Shown here: in pieces, positions 8,647 to 17,776 of the stretch
How positions within the stretch are numbered: position 1 is the first letter of the stretch
Layout of the letters: every line of letters starts with the position of its first letter
NCBI GenBank assembly: GCA_902799835.1
Contig: CADCCF010000004.1
Span: 62,001 to 126,000, forward strand
Reading direction: 5' to 3'
Source: an uncultured Pseudomonadota bacterium
GTDB taxonomy: Bacteria; Pseudomonadota; Alphaproteobacteria; RF32; CAG-239
DNA length: 64,000 nt
The notes under the pieces: model-generated
What the model was told of the DNA's origin: nothing
Database searches by the model: none
Seen by the model: only the letters and a program-made list of their open reading frames with translations
Program-made: the position numbers and the translations under genes

Positions 8647-9270
8647 CTACTTCAGTTGGCGTAATGCCGTCAAGAACTCCTGATAAGTGAAAGTCTTGAT
8701 GATCTCCTCCTCCCAGAAAGGCAACGAACTGCCATAAATCCCGGGAACCATGTCGGTAAACCGTTGCTTGCTCACCACCAAGGTTACGGTCGGGTAGTCC
8801 ATTTTTTCTTCTCCTCTCATCACCGCCGTGACTTTGTAGACCTTTTTGTCGGCCAGTGTTTTGAGGTAAAAGACGACGGTTTTGCCATCCTCACATTCAC
8901 CCTTGGATACGAAATAGACCTCCCCCGTGATAGTGTCTTTGGTGCGAAAAGCATCATCGAACAAATCATAGGGCAATCTTGCTTTATTGGCCTTTTCATA
9001 GGCTACATCAAAAAACGAGCTATCCCAAGCCAATCCTGATGTTTTGACATAGCTGGCGTGCTTTTTGTCGCCGATACTCTCCTGCAGTTTTTTCAATGCT
9101 GTCGCAAATTTTTTGCAATCGCACTTGGCATCATGCAACTGGCGACCGCAAAACGGACAGTTGTCATCGTCAACTGAAAAGGTAAATGACGCAACTTGCG
9201 GAAAACCGCTCTTCTTCTCTTTTCCGATAAATCTAATACCGGGAAAAGACATTTCAACGATTACTTTCAT
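8647..9270 (-). CDS. Uncharacterised protein with an N-terminal four-cysteine zinc-binding motif
   Basis: 207 aa from the ATG at 9270. A longer frame reaches an ATG at 9309, but a good promoter (TTGACT-16-TATAAT, 9340-9313) would start transcription at about 9306, which excludes that start. Cys38, Cys41, Cys50 and Cys52 (CPFC...CDC) look like a small zinc site. The rest is a mixed alpha/beta protein without known motifs. There is no signal peptide. Codon usage is visibly more GC-rich than in the neighbours (many CTC, CCC and ACC codons), which suggests acquisition. Function unknown. Confidence 0.6.
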   Translation of the reverse strand: MKVIVEMSFPGIRFIGKEKKSGFPQVASFTFSVDDDNCPFCGRQLHDAKCDCKKFATALKKLQESIGDKKHASYVKTSGLAWDSSFFDVAYEKANKARLPYDLFDDAFRTKDTITGEVYFVSKGECEDGKTVVFYLKTLADKKVYKVTAVMRGEEKMDYPTVTLVVSKQRFTDMVPGIYGSSLPFWEEEIIKTFTYQEFLTALRQLK

Positions 9271-9312
9271 AATGATATTTTTTTTATTAATTAATAATTT
9301 TATTTGCATCGT

Positions 9313-9340
9313 ATTATAAATAAAGTTGTCTTAAAGTCAA
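9313..9340 (-). promoter_or_regulatory. Sigma-70 promoter of the 207-aa gene
   Basis: TTGACT (9340-9335), a 16-base spacer, and a perfect TATAAT (9318-9313). Its position decides the start codon of the downstream gene (9270 rather than 9309). Confidence 0.75.
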
Positions 9341-9450
9341 CTTATTTTTGTCCAAAGTCTGGTTTTCTTATTGATTTTATTGATTTTGTATTTTTCTCTT
9401 GCATTTTTCAACAAAATCATTTTTATATACCTGTGATAAGGAATATTCAA

Positions 9451-10605
9451 ATGCAGTTAATTGAAAACACTTCGGATCTCAAAAATTTATGTACGGAATT
9501 GGCTAAAGCGCCTTTTGTCTGCGTGGATTTGGAATTTTTACGTGAACATACTTATTTCGCCCAACTATGCCTAATTCAAATCGCCAACTCTGAAATTGAA
9601 GCTATTGTTGACCCCTTGTCCAAAGAACTTGATCTTCAACCCTTTTTTGAGTTGATGCAAAACTCCGAAGTAACCAAAGTTTTTCACTCCGGCAGACAGG
9701 ATATCGAAATTATCTATCAACAAGGTCATTGCATACCTTCCCCGCTTTTTGACACTCAGGTTGCTGCTTCGGCACTGGGATACGGTGAATCTATCAGCTA
9801 TGAAAATCTGGTTAAATCTTTGCTCAATATCAATTTGGATAAAAGCTCTCGTCTTTCGGATTGGAGCAAACGTCCGCTTTCTCAGGAACAACTGCAATAC
9901 GCTATCTGTGATGTAACACATTTGGCAAAAATGTATCCGCTTATTATTGAAAAACTGCAAAACAAAGGAAGATTACATTGGATTGATGATGAACTGCGCA
10001 ACCTCAGCAGTCCTTTTCTTTATGATGTAAATCCTTATGAAGTGTGGACCAAGATACGCCATCGTTCGCACAGTTCCAAATTCTTAACCTTGTTGCGCGA
10101 ATTGGCTTGCTGGCGCGAAAAACGAGCAATGTTCAAAAACACTCCCCGCCAATCTTTGCTTAAAGATGATATTTTGCTGAATATATGCTCGGCCTGCCCG
10201 CTTACCAAAGATGATCTTTCCGGTGTTCGCGGAATGCGGGCTGATTTGGCCAAAGGCAAAATCGGTGATGAAATTATTGAAGTTATTCAAAATGTTGAAG
10301 TAATGGATAAAGATAATTATGTAACTGTTTACGGAGAAATTAATTCGCTTAATCCTGATAGCGCTTTATTAGAAATATTGCGTGTGGCTTTACACATTAT
10401 TTCTGCCCAAAGCAACACATCGCCCAAACTTATTGCCTCTGATGAAGAACTGAAACAATATTGTTCTGACCCGACTTGTGATGTAAAATTTATGCATGGA
10501 TGGCGCTATGACATTTTCGGAAATTTGGTTGAACAAATAAAATCAGGCACTACTGCCATTGTTTATAACGCTGACAAACATTCTATTGATGTTAAAAAAA
10601 TTTAA
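9451..10605 (+). CDS. rnd: Ribonuclease D
   Basis: 385 aa from ATG 9451, the start of the conserved domain. The longer open frame adds 49 unlikely residues, and AAGGA lies upstream of 9451. It is a DEDDy 3'-5' exoribonuclease that trims tRNA precursors and other structured RNAs. Exo I is D26-L-E28, Exo II includes HSGRQD with Asp84, and Exo III is Y150-x3-D154. An HRDC domain follows at about 205-290 (REL-AxWRE type: LLRELACWREKRA). The stop overlaps the convergent ArsR gene by 4 bp. Confidence 0.93.
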   Translation: MQLIENTSDLKNLCTELAKAPFVCVDLEFLREHTYFAQLCLIQIANSEIEAIVDPLSKELDLQPFFELMQNSEVTKVFHSGRQDIEIIYQQGHCIPSPLFDTQVAASALGYGESISYENLVKSLLNINLDKSSRLSDWSKRPLSQEQLQYAICDVTHLAKMYPLIIEKLQNKGRLHWIDDELRNLSSPFLYDVNPYEVWTKIRHRSHSSKFLTLLRELACWREKRAMFKNTPRQSLLKDDILLNICSACPLTKDDLSGVRGMRADLAKGKIGDEIIEVIQNVEVMDKDNYVTVYGEINSLNPDSALLEILRVALHIISAQSNTSPKLIASDEELKQYCSDPTCDVKFMHGWRYDIFGNLVEQIKSGTTAIVYNADKHSIDVKKI

Positions 10606-10892
10606 AATATTTTACTGAGCAACTCTATAATTTTTCGCACTTTCTCATCTTTTAACTGGTAATAAATTGTTTGAGCTGCGCGTCTGGTTTTAACTATCTC
10701 ACTATTACGTAATACTGCCAAATGTTGCGACAATGCTGATTGGCTCAATTTTATTTCTTTTTCTATTTGACCGACACTTAACTCCTTATCGGCTATCAGA
10801 CACAAAACCCTCAAACGATTTTCATTAGCTATTGCCCGCAATTTTTGCGCTGCCGTACTGATTATCTTAATTTTCACTGCACTTCCCCTCAA
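10602..10892 (-). CDS. ArsR-family transcriptional regulator
   Basis: 96 aa winged-helix protein. The helix-turn-helix is at about 39-67 (SVGQIEKEIKLSQSALSQHL), followed by the wing TRRAAQTIYYQL. Family members repress by binding palindromic operators and often sense metals. The usual ELCVCDL-type metal site is replaced by KELSVGQIEKEI with no cysteines there, so this one is probably not a classical metal sensor. It is convergent with rnd (4-bp overlap) and stands alone, so its targets are unknown. Confidence 0.85.
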   Translation of the reverse strand: MRGSAVKIKIISTAAQKLRAIANENRLRVLCLIADKELSVGQIEKEIKLSQSALSQHLAVLRNSEIVKTRRAAQTIYYQLKDEKVRKIIELLSKIF

Positions 10893-11017
10893 TTTTTCAT
10901 CATATTGATCTTAATCTAATCAACGAATTGTTGTTTACCATCTATACTTAGGTATTGCTAAAAACAAATTTATATTCTAACCTTGGCTCAATAACATTGT
11001 TATAGGAGTTGTTCGTT

Positions 11018-11263
11018 ATGACTGAAGAAAATCTGGATCAACTGAGTTTTGAAGATGCTCTTGCTCAATTAGAAAAAATTGTTCAGGAATTGGAAAGCGG
11101 GCGCATAAAACTTGATGATGCGGTTGCCTCTTACGAAAAAGCTACTGCTTTGAAAAAATTATGTGAGGAAAAGCTCAAAACTGCCCAACTTAAAATTGAA
11201 AAAATTGAAATAACCGCCGACAATCAGACAAACTCTTCAGAATTTATCGTTCCGGAGGAATAG
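11018..11263 (+). CDS. xseB: Exodeoxyribonuclease VII small subunit
   Basis: 81 aa from ATG 11018, with the SD ATAGGAG ten bases upstream. A TTG at 11009 is also in frame but too close to the SD. The family signature is clear: LSFEDALAQLEKIVQELESG followed by LDDAVASYEKATALKKLCEEKL. XseB oligomers coat XseA in exonuclease VII, which degrades single-stranded DNA. xseA is not in the window. ispA starts on the base after the xseB stop, a gene pair common in proteobacteria. Confidence 0.93.
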   Translation: MTEENLDQLSFEDALAQLEKIVQELESGRIKLDDAVASYEKATALKKLCEEKLKTAQLKIEKIEITADNQTNSSEFIVPEE

Positions 11264-12157
11264 ATGTACGATTTTATAGTTGATCTCAAACAATTTAGCA
11301 CAGATTTCAATTCTCGCTTACCGCAATTTTTCAAGTTTCCTACCGGATTGGAGAAGCGCGTCAGCGAAGCCATGTTTTATTCACTTTCTAATGGCGGAAA
11401 ACGTTTGCGTCCCTTTTTGGTTTGCCGTACCGCTCAGCTTTTCAATGTTGACGAGCAAGCTTCTTTTTATGTCGCTGCCTCATTAGAAATGCTTCATACT
11501 TATTCATTAATTCATGATGATTTACCGGCTATGGATAATGATGACTTTCGTCGCGGCCATCCTACTTGCCATAAACAATATGACGAAGCAACCGCAATTT
11601 TGGCCGGTGATGGTTTATTGACCTATGCTTTTGAAGTTTTGTGCCAAAATAAAAATATCTCCGATTCTGTAAAAGTAAAATTATGTTCGCTCTTGGCACA
11701 AAGAGCCGGTGCATTTGACGGCATGATTGCCGGACAAATGTTAGATCTTACTACTGACCTATCACCGGAATTATCATCCGCTGACACGGTTAAACATATT
11801 GAAGAAATGAAAACCGGTTGTCTGATTGCCTATGCTTGTCAAGCCGGAGCTATTCTCGGCAATGCTCAAACAAACGAATATGATATCATCAGCCGTTATG
11901 CTCGCAACATCGGCATAGCTTTTCAAATCACGGATGATATCTTAGATGTGATTGGCGATTCCGCTAAAATGGGTAAAACTTTGGGTAAAGACAAGCAACA
12001 ATCCAAAATGACCTTTGTATCGCTCTACGGACTGGATACTGCTCGCCAAAAAGCCGAACAATTGATAAAAAATGCCAAAGAAGAAATAGCTCATTTTGGC
12101 GACAAAAGCCTGCCTTTACAAAAACTGGCTGACTTTATTCTCTCACGCGACCATTAA
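11264..12157 (+). CDS. ispA: Polyprenyl diphosphate synthase (farnesyl/geranyl type)
   Basis: 297 aa trans-prenyltransferase that condenses IPP with allylic diphosphates, feeding quinone and undecaprenyl synthesis. The first aspartate-rich motif is D85-D86-LPAMD91, followed by DFRRGHPT. The second is ITDDILD at about 223-229, with DKQQSKMT downstream. NGGKRLRP at 43-50 binds IPP. Length and layout fit bacterial FPP synthase. It is co-transcribed with xseB (stop TAG immediately before ATG, SD GGAGG). Chain length cannot be fixed by eye. Confidence 0.93.
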   Translation: MYDFIVDLKQFSTDFNSRLPQFFKFPTGLEKRVSEAMFYSLSNGGKRLRPFLVCRTAQLFNVDEQASFYVAASLEMLHTYSLIHDDLPAMDNDDFRRGHPTCHKQYDEATAILAGDGLLTYAFEVLCQNKNISDSVKVKLCSLLAQRAGAFDGMIAGQMLDLTTDLSPELSSADTVKHIEEMKTGCLIAYACQAGAILGNAQTNEYDIISRYARNIGIAFQITDDILDVIGDSAKMGKTLGKDKQQSKMTFVSLYGLDTARQKAEQLIKNAKEEIAHFGDKSLPLQKLADFILSRDH

Positions 12158-13062
12158 TCCACATCCATAAAGGTCATATAAACATATTTTATGGTTGGCG
12201 CCGGATTTGGCACCGAAATCAGTAGAGGAACTTTTTCACCTGCTCGAACAATTGAGCTTTCCATCGTGCGATTTTGGGTTTGCAACAACGAAGTTTCTTT
12301 GTCCATAATTTCGACATGAACCAATGGAATCTCAATATTTTTTTCGGTCTGATTAAAGATAAAACCTTTTATATCCAGTCTGGTCCCTTCTCCTTCAGCC
12401 AGCATATCCCAACTTATATTCTGAAATTCCAGTCCTTCACCGGCAATCTTAGCATTGATACCCAAGGTCTTATATATTCCATTCATAAAGGGAGCCGTTC
12501 TGACGATATCGTAACGATTGTTAAACAACCAAATAATTCCAACCAAAACCGCGCCAATTCCCATATATTTCCAATTAATCCTAAAATTCAAACCCAATAT
12601 GTTACGTATCCATAATAATATACGTTTATATAACGGCAATTTGCGCTCTTCATTAATTAAATTTTCAGTTCGTTCGGATAAACGCTCAAAAATATCTTCA
12701 ATATCAAATTCTTCATCTTCAACATCAGAATTTTTAATCTCTGTATTTTCTGCTGTTGAATTTTCGCTCAATTTAGCATCATCTTGAGTTGGTTGATCAG
12801 CTTTGAGAGCATCTGCTACAGTATCGTTTTGCTCAACAGATGTTGACTTATCATCAACTGTCGAACTTTTATCTTCCCTAGGCTGTCCTCCCATAGCCTC
12901 TTGTAACATACCAAAAGCATTTTCCTGAACGTCTTCCTCGGCAATTTTATCCACAGTAAAAATCTCACCGCAATTTCCACAACGCATTCTTCTTGACTTA
13001 AGTTTCAGCAACTCATCGTCAATCTCATAGCCTGTATTACATCTAGGACAAAAAACTTCCAT
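12154..13062 (-). CDS. MJ0042 zinc-finger / DUF3426 membrane protein
   Basis: 302 aa. The N-terminal MJ0042-type zinc ribbon has Cys5, Cys8, Cys28 and Cys31 (FCPRC...RCGNC). An acidic, low-complexity linker of about 90 residues follows, then one membrane helix at about 168-184 (GIGAVLVGIIWLF). The C-terminal DUF3426 domain contains IKGFIFNQTEKNIEIPLVHVEI. This architecture is common and uncharacterised in alphaproteobacteria, often near ftsE or xseB. It is convergent with ispA (4-bp overlap) and divergent from ftsE. Role unknown; an envelope protein with a cytoplasmic zinc head is the sequence reading. Confidence 0.85.
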   Translation of the reverse strand: MEVFCPRCNTGYEIDDELLKLKSRRMRCGNCGEIFTVDKIAEEDVQENAFGMLQEAMGGQPREDKSSTVDDKSTSVEQNDTVADALKADQPTQDDAKLSENSTAENTEIKNSDVEDEEFDIEDIFERLSERTENLINEERKLPLYKRILLWIRNILGLNFRINWKYMGIGAVLVGIIWLFNNRYDIVRTAPFMNGIYKTLGINAKIAGEGLEFQNISWDMLAEGEGTRLDIKGFIFNQTEKNIEIPLVHVEIMDKETSLLQTQNRTMESSIVRAGEKVPLLISVPNPAPTIKYVYMTFMDVD

Positions 13063-13189
13063 AAAACCCCACCTCGTTCAATTATCCTCAATATAAAATG
13101 AAAAAGATTTTAATCAAAGAAAAAAAACACTTTATTAAATGAATAATTATTGCTATCTTCGTCTCAGTAAAATTGTAAAGAGGTAAATT

Positions 13190-13909
13190 GTGGTTAAAAG
13201 CAGTCTTAATAATATAATTGAAATGAATAATGTCGGAATCCGCTATGAACAAGGACCCGAAATTTTAAGCAATATAAAACTGGCTCTTCCGAAAGGATCT
13301 TTTCATTTTTTAACCGGACAAAGTGGCGCCGGTAAAACGTCGCTTTTAAGCCTGATGTACTTGGCTCAAAAACCAAGCCGCGGTGATATCAGCATCTTTG
13401 GCCATAACATAAATTTTGCTAATCACAATCAGTTGGCATCATTTCGCCGCCGAATTGGTGTCGTATTTCAAGATTTTCGCTTACTTGAACATTTATCTGC
13501 TTTTGACAATGTTGCTTTACCTTTGCGAGTCTGTGATATGGACGAACGCGAAATCAGAAAACGTGTCACAGAGTTCTTAACTTGGGTTGAATTGGATCAT
13601 CATATGTACGATAAAGCTTCAACCTTGTCAGGTGGTGAAAAACAGCGCGTTGCCATCGCTAGAGCTGTTATCAATCGTCCTGATATTTTATTGGCCGATG
13701 AACCAACCGGTAACGTTGATAATATAATTGCCGGCAAACTGATGAAGTTATTTGTTGAGCTCAACAAAATTGGTACAACAGTTGTTATTGCTACGCACTC
13801 TGACAAAATAATTAATGATTTCAAGTATCCGCGTTTACATTTACAAAATCGTGCTCTTCATGTTTACTATCCGAACAATAATTCGGTGCTGGGAGATATC
13901 AATGTCTAA
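13190..13909 (+). CDS. ftsE: Cell-division ABC transporter ATPase FtsE
   Basis: 239 aa ABC ATPase that, with FtsX, links the divisome to periplasmic peptidoglycan hydrolases. Walker A is GQSGAGKT (43-50), the Q-loop sits in VVFQDFRLLEH, the signature is LSGGEKQRVAIARA and Walker B is ILLADEPTGNVD. The start is GTG at 13190 behind AAGAGG. The stop overlaps the ftsX start by 8 bp, so the pair is translationally coupled. Confidence 0.93.
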   Translation: MVKSSLNNIIEMNNVGIRYEQGPEILSNIKLALPKGSFHFLTGQSGAGKTSLLSLMYLAQKPSRGDISIFGHNINFANHNQLASFRRRIGVVFQDFRLLEHLSAFDNVALPLRVCDMDEREIRKRVTEFLTWVELDHHMYDKASTLSGGEKQRVAIARAVINRPDILLADEPTGNVDNIIAGKLMKLFVELNKIGTTVVIATHSDKIINDFKYPRLHLQNRALHVYYPNNNSVLGDINV

Positions 13910-14816
13910 GCAACAAATCGTCCCTCGCAAACAAGAGTTGCAACTTAAAAGCGAAAATACCGGCATATTTTTGCAGGTTATCATCTCAATTGCAGTTTTC
14001 ATTTTTGCCATAACCCTATCCGGTGTTTTGGCCGTCAACTCAATGATTGGTAATTGGAACCGCAGTATATTGGGTTCATTAACGGTTCAAGTTATCCCTT
14101 CACAAAATCCCAATCAAGAAAAAGCTTTCAGCGAAACTTTGGCTCACCAAGAAAAAGTCGTTGACTTTTTACGCTCGGTCAATGGCGTTCTGAAAGTAAC
14201 TCCTTTAACCAACGAACAGCTTGGCGAATTATTAACTCCGTGGCTGGGTGACGACATATCAATAAATGAACTTCCGGTTCCCCGTATTATTGATGTTAAA
14301 ATTGATTCCGACGCTAAAATCAATTTTAGTCAATTATCCAAAGATTTGAATAATGTTTCACCTTTAGCATCGTTGGACAATCACAAACTTTGGCTCAATA
14401 AACTTATTGCCTTCGCTGACGGACTTAAGATGATTGCCACAACTATTTTGTTGTTAGTTTCATTAATTACATCCGGTGCTATTTTTTACACCACCAAAAT
14501 GAGCTTAGGACTGCAACGCGGCGTTATTGAGATATTACATATTATCGGAGCAAAAGACACTTATATTGCCCAGCAATATGCTCGTCACATGGGAACTTTA
14601 GGTTTTATTGGTGGACTGGGCGGAATTGTTTTTGCTATCCCAGCCATATTTTTCATCGGAAATTTGGCATCGGCCATTGAAGGCGGCATTATCAGTGAAA
14701 CTTCTCTTAGTATATCCGATTGGATTACTATATTGTCATTACCGATATTTTCAATGATTATCGCCATAACAACCGCTTATTACACGGTCAAACAAACATT
14801 AAAGAAGATGTTATAA
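13902..14816 (+). CDS. ftsX: Cell-division ABC transporter permease FtsX
   Basis: 304 aa from ATG 13902, with the SD GGGAGA. The longer frame starts inside ftsE and is not credible. It has the FtsX layout: a cytoplasmic N-terminus, TM1 at about 27-50, a periplasmic loop (about 50-175) and three further helices (about 180-205, 230-255, 270-295). The loop contains the conserved pattern VIPSQNPNQEK and VLKVTPLTNEQ. Its partner is FtsE, which it overlaps by 8 bp. Sequence identity to well-studied FtsX is low, as usual for alphaproteobacteria. Confidence 0.9.
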   Translation: MSKQQIVPRKQELQLKSENTGIFLQVIISIAVFIFAITLSGVLAVNSMIGNWNRSILGSLTVQVIPSQNPNQEKAFSETLAHQEKVVDFLRSVNGVLKVTPLTNEQLGELLTPWLGDDISINELPVPRIIDVKIDSDAKINFSQLSKDLNNVSPLASLDNHKLWLNKLIAFADGLKMIATTILLLVSLITSGAIFYTTKMSLGLQRGVIEILHIIGAKDTYIAQQYARHMGTLGFIGGLGGIVFAIPAIFFIGNLASAIEGGIISETSLSISDWITILSLPIFSMIIAITTAYYTVKQTLKKML

Positions 14817-15385
14817 TGATGAGAAAAACTTTTACAATTACATTATTTTTGTTGGCCATTTGGGTTGGTGGATTATTTTACTTTGGCTATTCGATCAACC
14901 ACTACCAAACAAACACATCTTCTCATACTGATGCCATAATTGTTTTAACCGGAGGACGCAACCGCATTACGGAAGCTTCTAAACTTCTCAACCGAAAAAT
15001 GGCAGATAAATTGTTTATTTCAGGTGTTGATAAACGTACAAATTTAAAAAACATTCAAAAGACCAACAAAATAAGACAGTTATCAATGCGTGACATTGAA
15101 ATTGGGCGCCAAGCAACCGATACCGAAAGCAATGCAGAAGAAACCTTAGATTGGGTTAATAGCCATCACATTACTTCTATCCGTTTGGTCACCTCTAACT
15201 ATCATATGCCGAGATCAATGTTAGAATTTCGCCACCTTATGCCTGAAATTGAGATAATAATGCATCCGGTGTATTCTGAACGTATCGAAAAAAAATGGTG
15301 GACGAGTTGGCAAACTTTCTCGCTTATTTTTAAAGAATATAATAAATTTATTTTCAAACTGGTACAATATCAACTGCAACCATGA
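14816..15385 (+). CDS. YdcF-family (DUF218) membrane-anchored protein
   Basis: 189 aa. Its ATG shares a base with the ftsX stop (TAATG), and a second ATG follows at once. The N-terminal helix (about 6-24) anchors it. The DUF218 domain starts at DAIIVLTGG and continues with ADKLFISGV, the ETLDWV motif and VTSNYHMPRSMLEF. YdcF/SanA-type proteins are implicated in envelope integrity, but their biochemistry is unclear. The order ftsE-ftsX-DUF218-plsC is a recurrent alphaproteobacterial cluster. Confidence 0.88.
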   Translation: MMRKTFTITLFLLAIWVGGLFYFGYSINHYQTNTSSHTDAIIVLTGGRNRITEASKLLNRKMADKLFISGVDKRTNLKNIQKTNKIRQLSMRDIEIGRQATDTESNAEETLDWVNSHHITSIRLVTSNYHMPRSMLEFRHLMPEIEIIMHPVYSERIEKKWWTSWQTFSLIFKEYNKFIFKLVQYQLQP

Positions 15386-15394
15386 GGTAATTTT

Positions 15395-16159
15395 ATGTTG
15401 GTGATTCGTTCTTTGATTTTTAACATATGCGGTTATTCTATCATCGCTATGGGTTGTGTTTTTAACTCGTTGCTCGGCGCTATTTCGCCTAAGGCTACCA
15501 TAAAAACTTGGAATTACTTTTTTATCCCCGTGTTTGTTTGGGCACTTGAACATATTGCTGGCATCAAAATAGAAATCAGAGGACAACAATATATCAATCA
15601 AGATTGTGGCATTTATGCCGGCAAACACGAATCGGCCGTTGAAACTTTTGTTTTGACCAAATATCTGAAAAAAGCCTCATATGTTTTGAAAAAAGAATTA
15701 ATTTACATTCCGTTTTTCGGTTGGGCTCAAGCATTTTACGGCATGATTCCGGTCAACCGTTCAGCCGGCTCAGCCGCGATGAAAGGCATGTTACGTCGTG
15801 CTTTAAATGTCAGCCAAGCTAAGCGTCCGATTATCATTTTCCCGGAAGGAACTCGTAAAGCACCGGAGCAAAAACCTGATTACAAACCCGGGGTTGCCCT
15901 GCTTTATCAACACTTAAATATTCCGGTTATACCGATTGCTTCCAATACCGGTTTTTTCTGGCGCCGCAATTCTTTTATGCGTTATCCTGGTAAGATTGTT
16001 TTTGAGTTTTTACCCCCCATTGAGCCGGGCTTGAATAAACAGGAATTTATGACTAAATTGCAGGATACTATTGAACAAAAATGCCACGAGCTTAACATGG
16101 AAACCATTCAAAAATATCCTCACTTGAAAAAAATGCTTTCATCTGATTACCAAGGATAA
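15395..16159 (+). CDS. plsC: 1-acyl-sn-glycerol-3-phosphate acyltransferase
   Basis: 254 aa lysophosphatidic acid acyltransferase that makes phosphatidic acid at the inner membrane. The catalytic HX4D motif is present as H78-ESAV-E83, an HX4E variant. Later blocks are GWAQAFYGMIPVNRS, FPEGTR at about 143-148, and VIPIASNTG. An N-terminal hydrophobic segment covers about 5-30. It lies 9 bp after the YdcF gene with the SD TGAGG. Glutamate in place of aspartate is conservative, so activity is likely. Confidence 0.92.
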   Translation: MLVIRSLIFNICGYSIIAMGCVFNSLLGAISPKATIKTWNYFFIPVFVWALEHIAGIKIEIRGQQYINQDCGIYAGKHESAVETFVLTKYLKKASYVLKKELIYIPFFGWAQAFYGMIPVNRSAGSAAMKGMLRRALNVSQAKRPIIIFPEGTRKAPEQKPDYKPGVALLYQHLNIPVIPIASNTGFFWRRNSFMRYPGKIVFEFLPPIEPGLNKQEFMTKLQDTIEQKCHELNMETIQKYPHLKKMLSSDYQG

Positions 16160-16164
16160 AAACA

Positions 16165-17259
16165 TTGCCCAAAGTTTTTACAAAATTTTTTCTTCATTGC
16201 GCTGATTGGATAGGAAAACTCCGTCAGTTGTTCAAGCTAAAAATTGGCGCAATCTTAAGTTTTGTATTTTCATTTATCTTGGTTTTTTCTTGTCTCTATG
16301 TAACTGCTCAACGCGGTATAATGGTAAAAAAAATACGCAAAAGTATACCGGAAATTATTACATCGTTCAACGAAATTGGGCTTGATTTTGCCTATGATAA
16401 TATAAAATTTAATCCGGTTGCCTTTTTTCCGCTTATGAAAATAGACAATCCGCAACTTTATTCCTTGGATGAGAATCAATATTGGAATCTCCAATTTGAC
16501 AATATCAAAATATATACCAACCTGTTAGGATCACCTCAATTGCAAATAAAATTTGCCAATCATGGCTCATTTTCACATAACAATACATTATATGACACGA
16601 CCTCTGACAAAACCATACTTCGCATCAATGATTTGCTTTCACAACCGGAATTTCTTATCCGTAGCGAAAAATTCAACATCAAAAATTTAGCTCTTTTCAA
16701 TAATGTAACTTTTTGGCTCAAACCAAGCCATCTTAATGACACAAACGCCAAAGGTCTGCCTTTTTATCAATCATTGATTGAGATTAATAATGTCAGTATA
16801 AACGGCATGATAAATTACCCGCTTTCTTCACACATTAAAAATATTAGTGCCAAAGCTGATATTATTGGTAATTTTTCTTTTGATAATGACTTACTTACCT
16901 CAGTTGAAAGTTGGGTAAAAAACGGCGGGTTTATGGATATTCCTCAACTTATAGTACAATGGTCACCTTTGATTTTGGTTGGAAGAGGAAATATTCATTT
17001 TAATAAATACTTACAACCAACTATTAACTTTAACACTTCATCCAAAGGAATGTTGAAGCTGATTAAAAGTTTGCAAGAAATATCTTTCATTAATAACTCT
17101 AATGTTTATGTTGCCAACATTCTCTTGAGCAACAAAGCTTTTAAGCTCAATCCCGAAGATGAAGAATTGACCATTACTACCCCCATTAGCTATTCAGACG
17201 GCAAAATCAGTATTGAAAACCTTGTTATTAAAGATTTTGACAAAGAAACTCAGCAATAA
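16165..17259 (+). CDS. Membrane-anchored periplasmic protein, DUF2125-like
   Basis: 364 aa. The start is TTG 16165, nine bases after AAGGAT; no ATG precedes the membrane helix (about 28-48). The rest is a long beta-rich periplasmic domain with the pattern GLDFAYDNIKFNPVAFFPLMKIDNP, which resembles DUF2125 (YdgA/AsmA-like) proteins that follow plsC in some alphaproteobacteria. There are no catalytic motifs. It is probably co-transcribed with plsC (5-bp gap). Its 3' end overlaps rsmD by 32 bp, tail to tail. Family placement is tentative. Confidence 0.6.
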   Translation: MPKVFTKFFLHCADWIGKLRQLFKLKIGAILSFVFSFILVFSCLYVTAQRGIMVKKIRKSIPEIITSFNEIGLDFAYDNIKFNPVAFFPLMKIDNPQLYSLDENQYWNLQFDNIKIYTNLLGSPQLQIKFANHGSFSHNNTLYDTTSDKTILRINDLLSQPEFLIRSEKFNIKNLALFNNVTFWLKPSHLNDTNAKGLPFYQSLIEINNVSINGMINYPLSSHIKNISAKADIIGNFSFDNDLLTSVESWVKNGGFMDIPQLIVQWSPLILVGRGNIHFNKYLQPTINFNTSSKGMLKLIKSLQEISFINNSNVYVANILLSNKAFKLNPEDEELTITTPISYSDGKISIENLVIKDFDKETQQ

Positions 17260-17776
17260 TCACTTTGGCCAGACCATAGCGGCGCGTATCTAACAATTTA
17301 TATTGTTCCGGCAAGGTACATTCTTCGTTTTTTTCAACCTCAATCAAACATAAAGCCCCATCGCTCAGCCAACCGATCATATTGACGAGTGCTTTTTCAC
17401 TCAAGCCTTTATTGTAAGGTGCATCCATAAACATAACATCAAATTTTTCATCATGACTGACAATTTTACATGCGTCACCTTGCAACAGCTTTATCTTATT
17501 TTTTTCTTGTGGCAACAAAGCAACATTTTTCTTTGCATCACTCAAATCAATATCAATCATTGCTACTTCAGCAAAACCTTGGCTTACAGCTTCCATACCG
17601 AAAGCTCCCGAGCCGGTAAAAACATCTAATAATTTCAATTTACTAAAATCATTTCCTAAACGAGCACGCAAGATATTAAACAAGGCCTCACGCGCTTTGT
17701 CTGACGTCGGACGCACTGCCGCCGATTGGGGTGATAAAAGTTTTTTGCCGCGATATTTGCCGCCGATTATCCTCAT
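17228..17776 (-). CDS. rsmD: 16S rRNA (guanine-966-N2)-methyltransferase
   Basis: 182 aa class I methyltransferase modifying G966 of 16S rRNA in the 30S subunit. Signatures: MRIIGGKYRGKKL at the N-terminus, VRPTSDKAREALFNIL, LLDVFTGSGAFGMEA (SAM loop) and the catalytic DAPY, a DPPY variant at about 117-120. Length is typical. It overlaps the stop of the upstream pseudouridine synthase by 4 bp, so both genes form a small rRNA-modification operon. Confidence 0.93.
   Translation of the reverse strand: MRIIGGKYRGKKLLSPQSAAVRPTSDKAREALFNILRARLGNDFSKLKLLDVFTGSGAFGMEAVSQGFAEVAMIDIDLSDAKKNVALLPQEKNKIKLLQGDACKIVSHDEKFDVMFMDAPYNKGLSEKALVNMIGWLSDGALCLIEVEKNEECTLPEQYKLLDTRRYGLAKVIIAEFLCQNL

Noticed and set aside
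9271..9309. Upstream ATG (9309) of the four-cysteine protein
   Set aside because: The predicted transcription start is at about 9306, so this codon would not be in the message.
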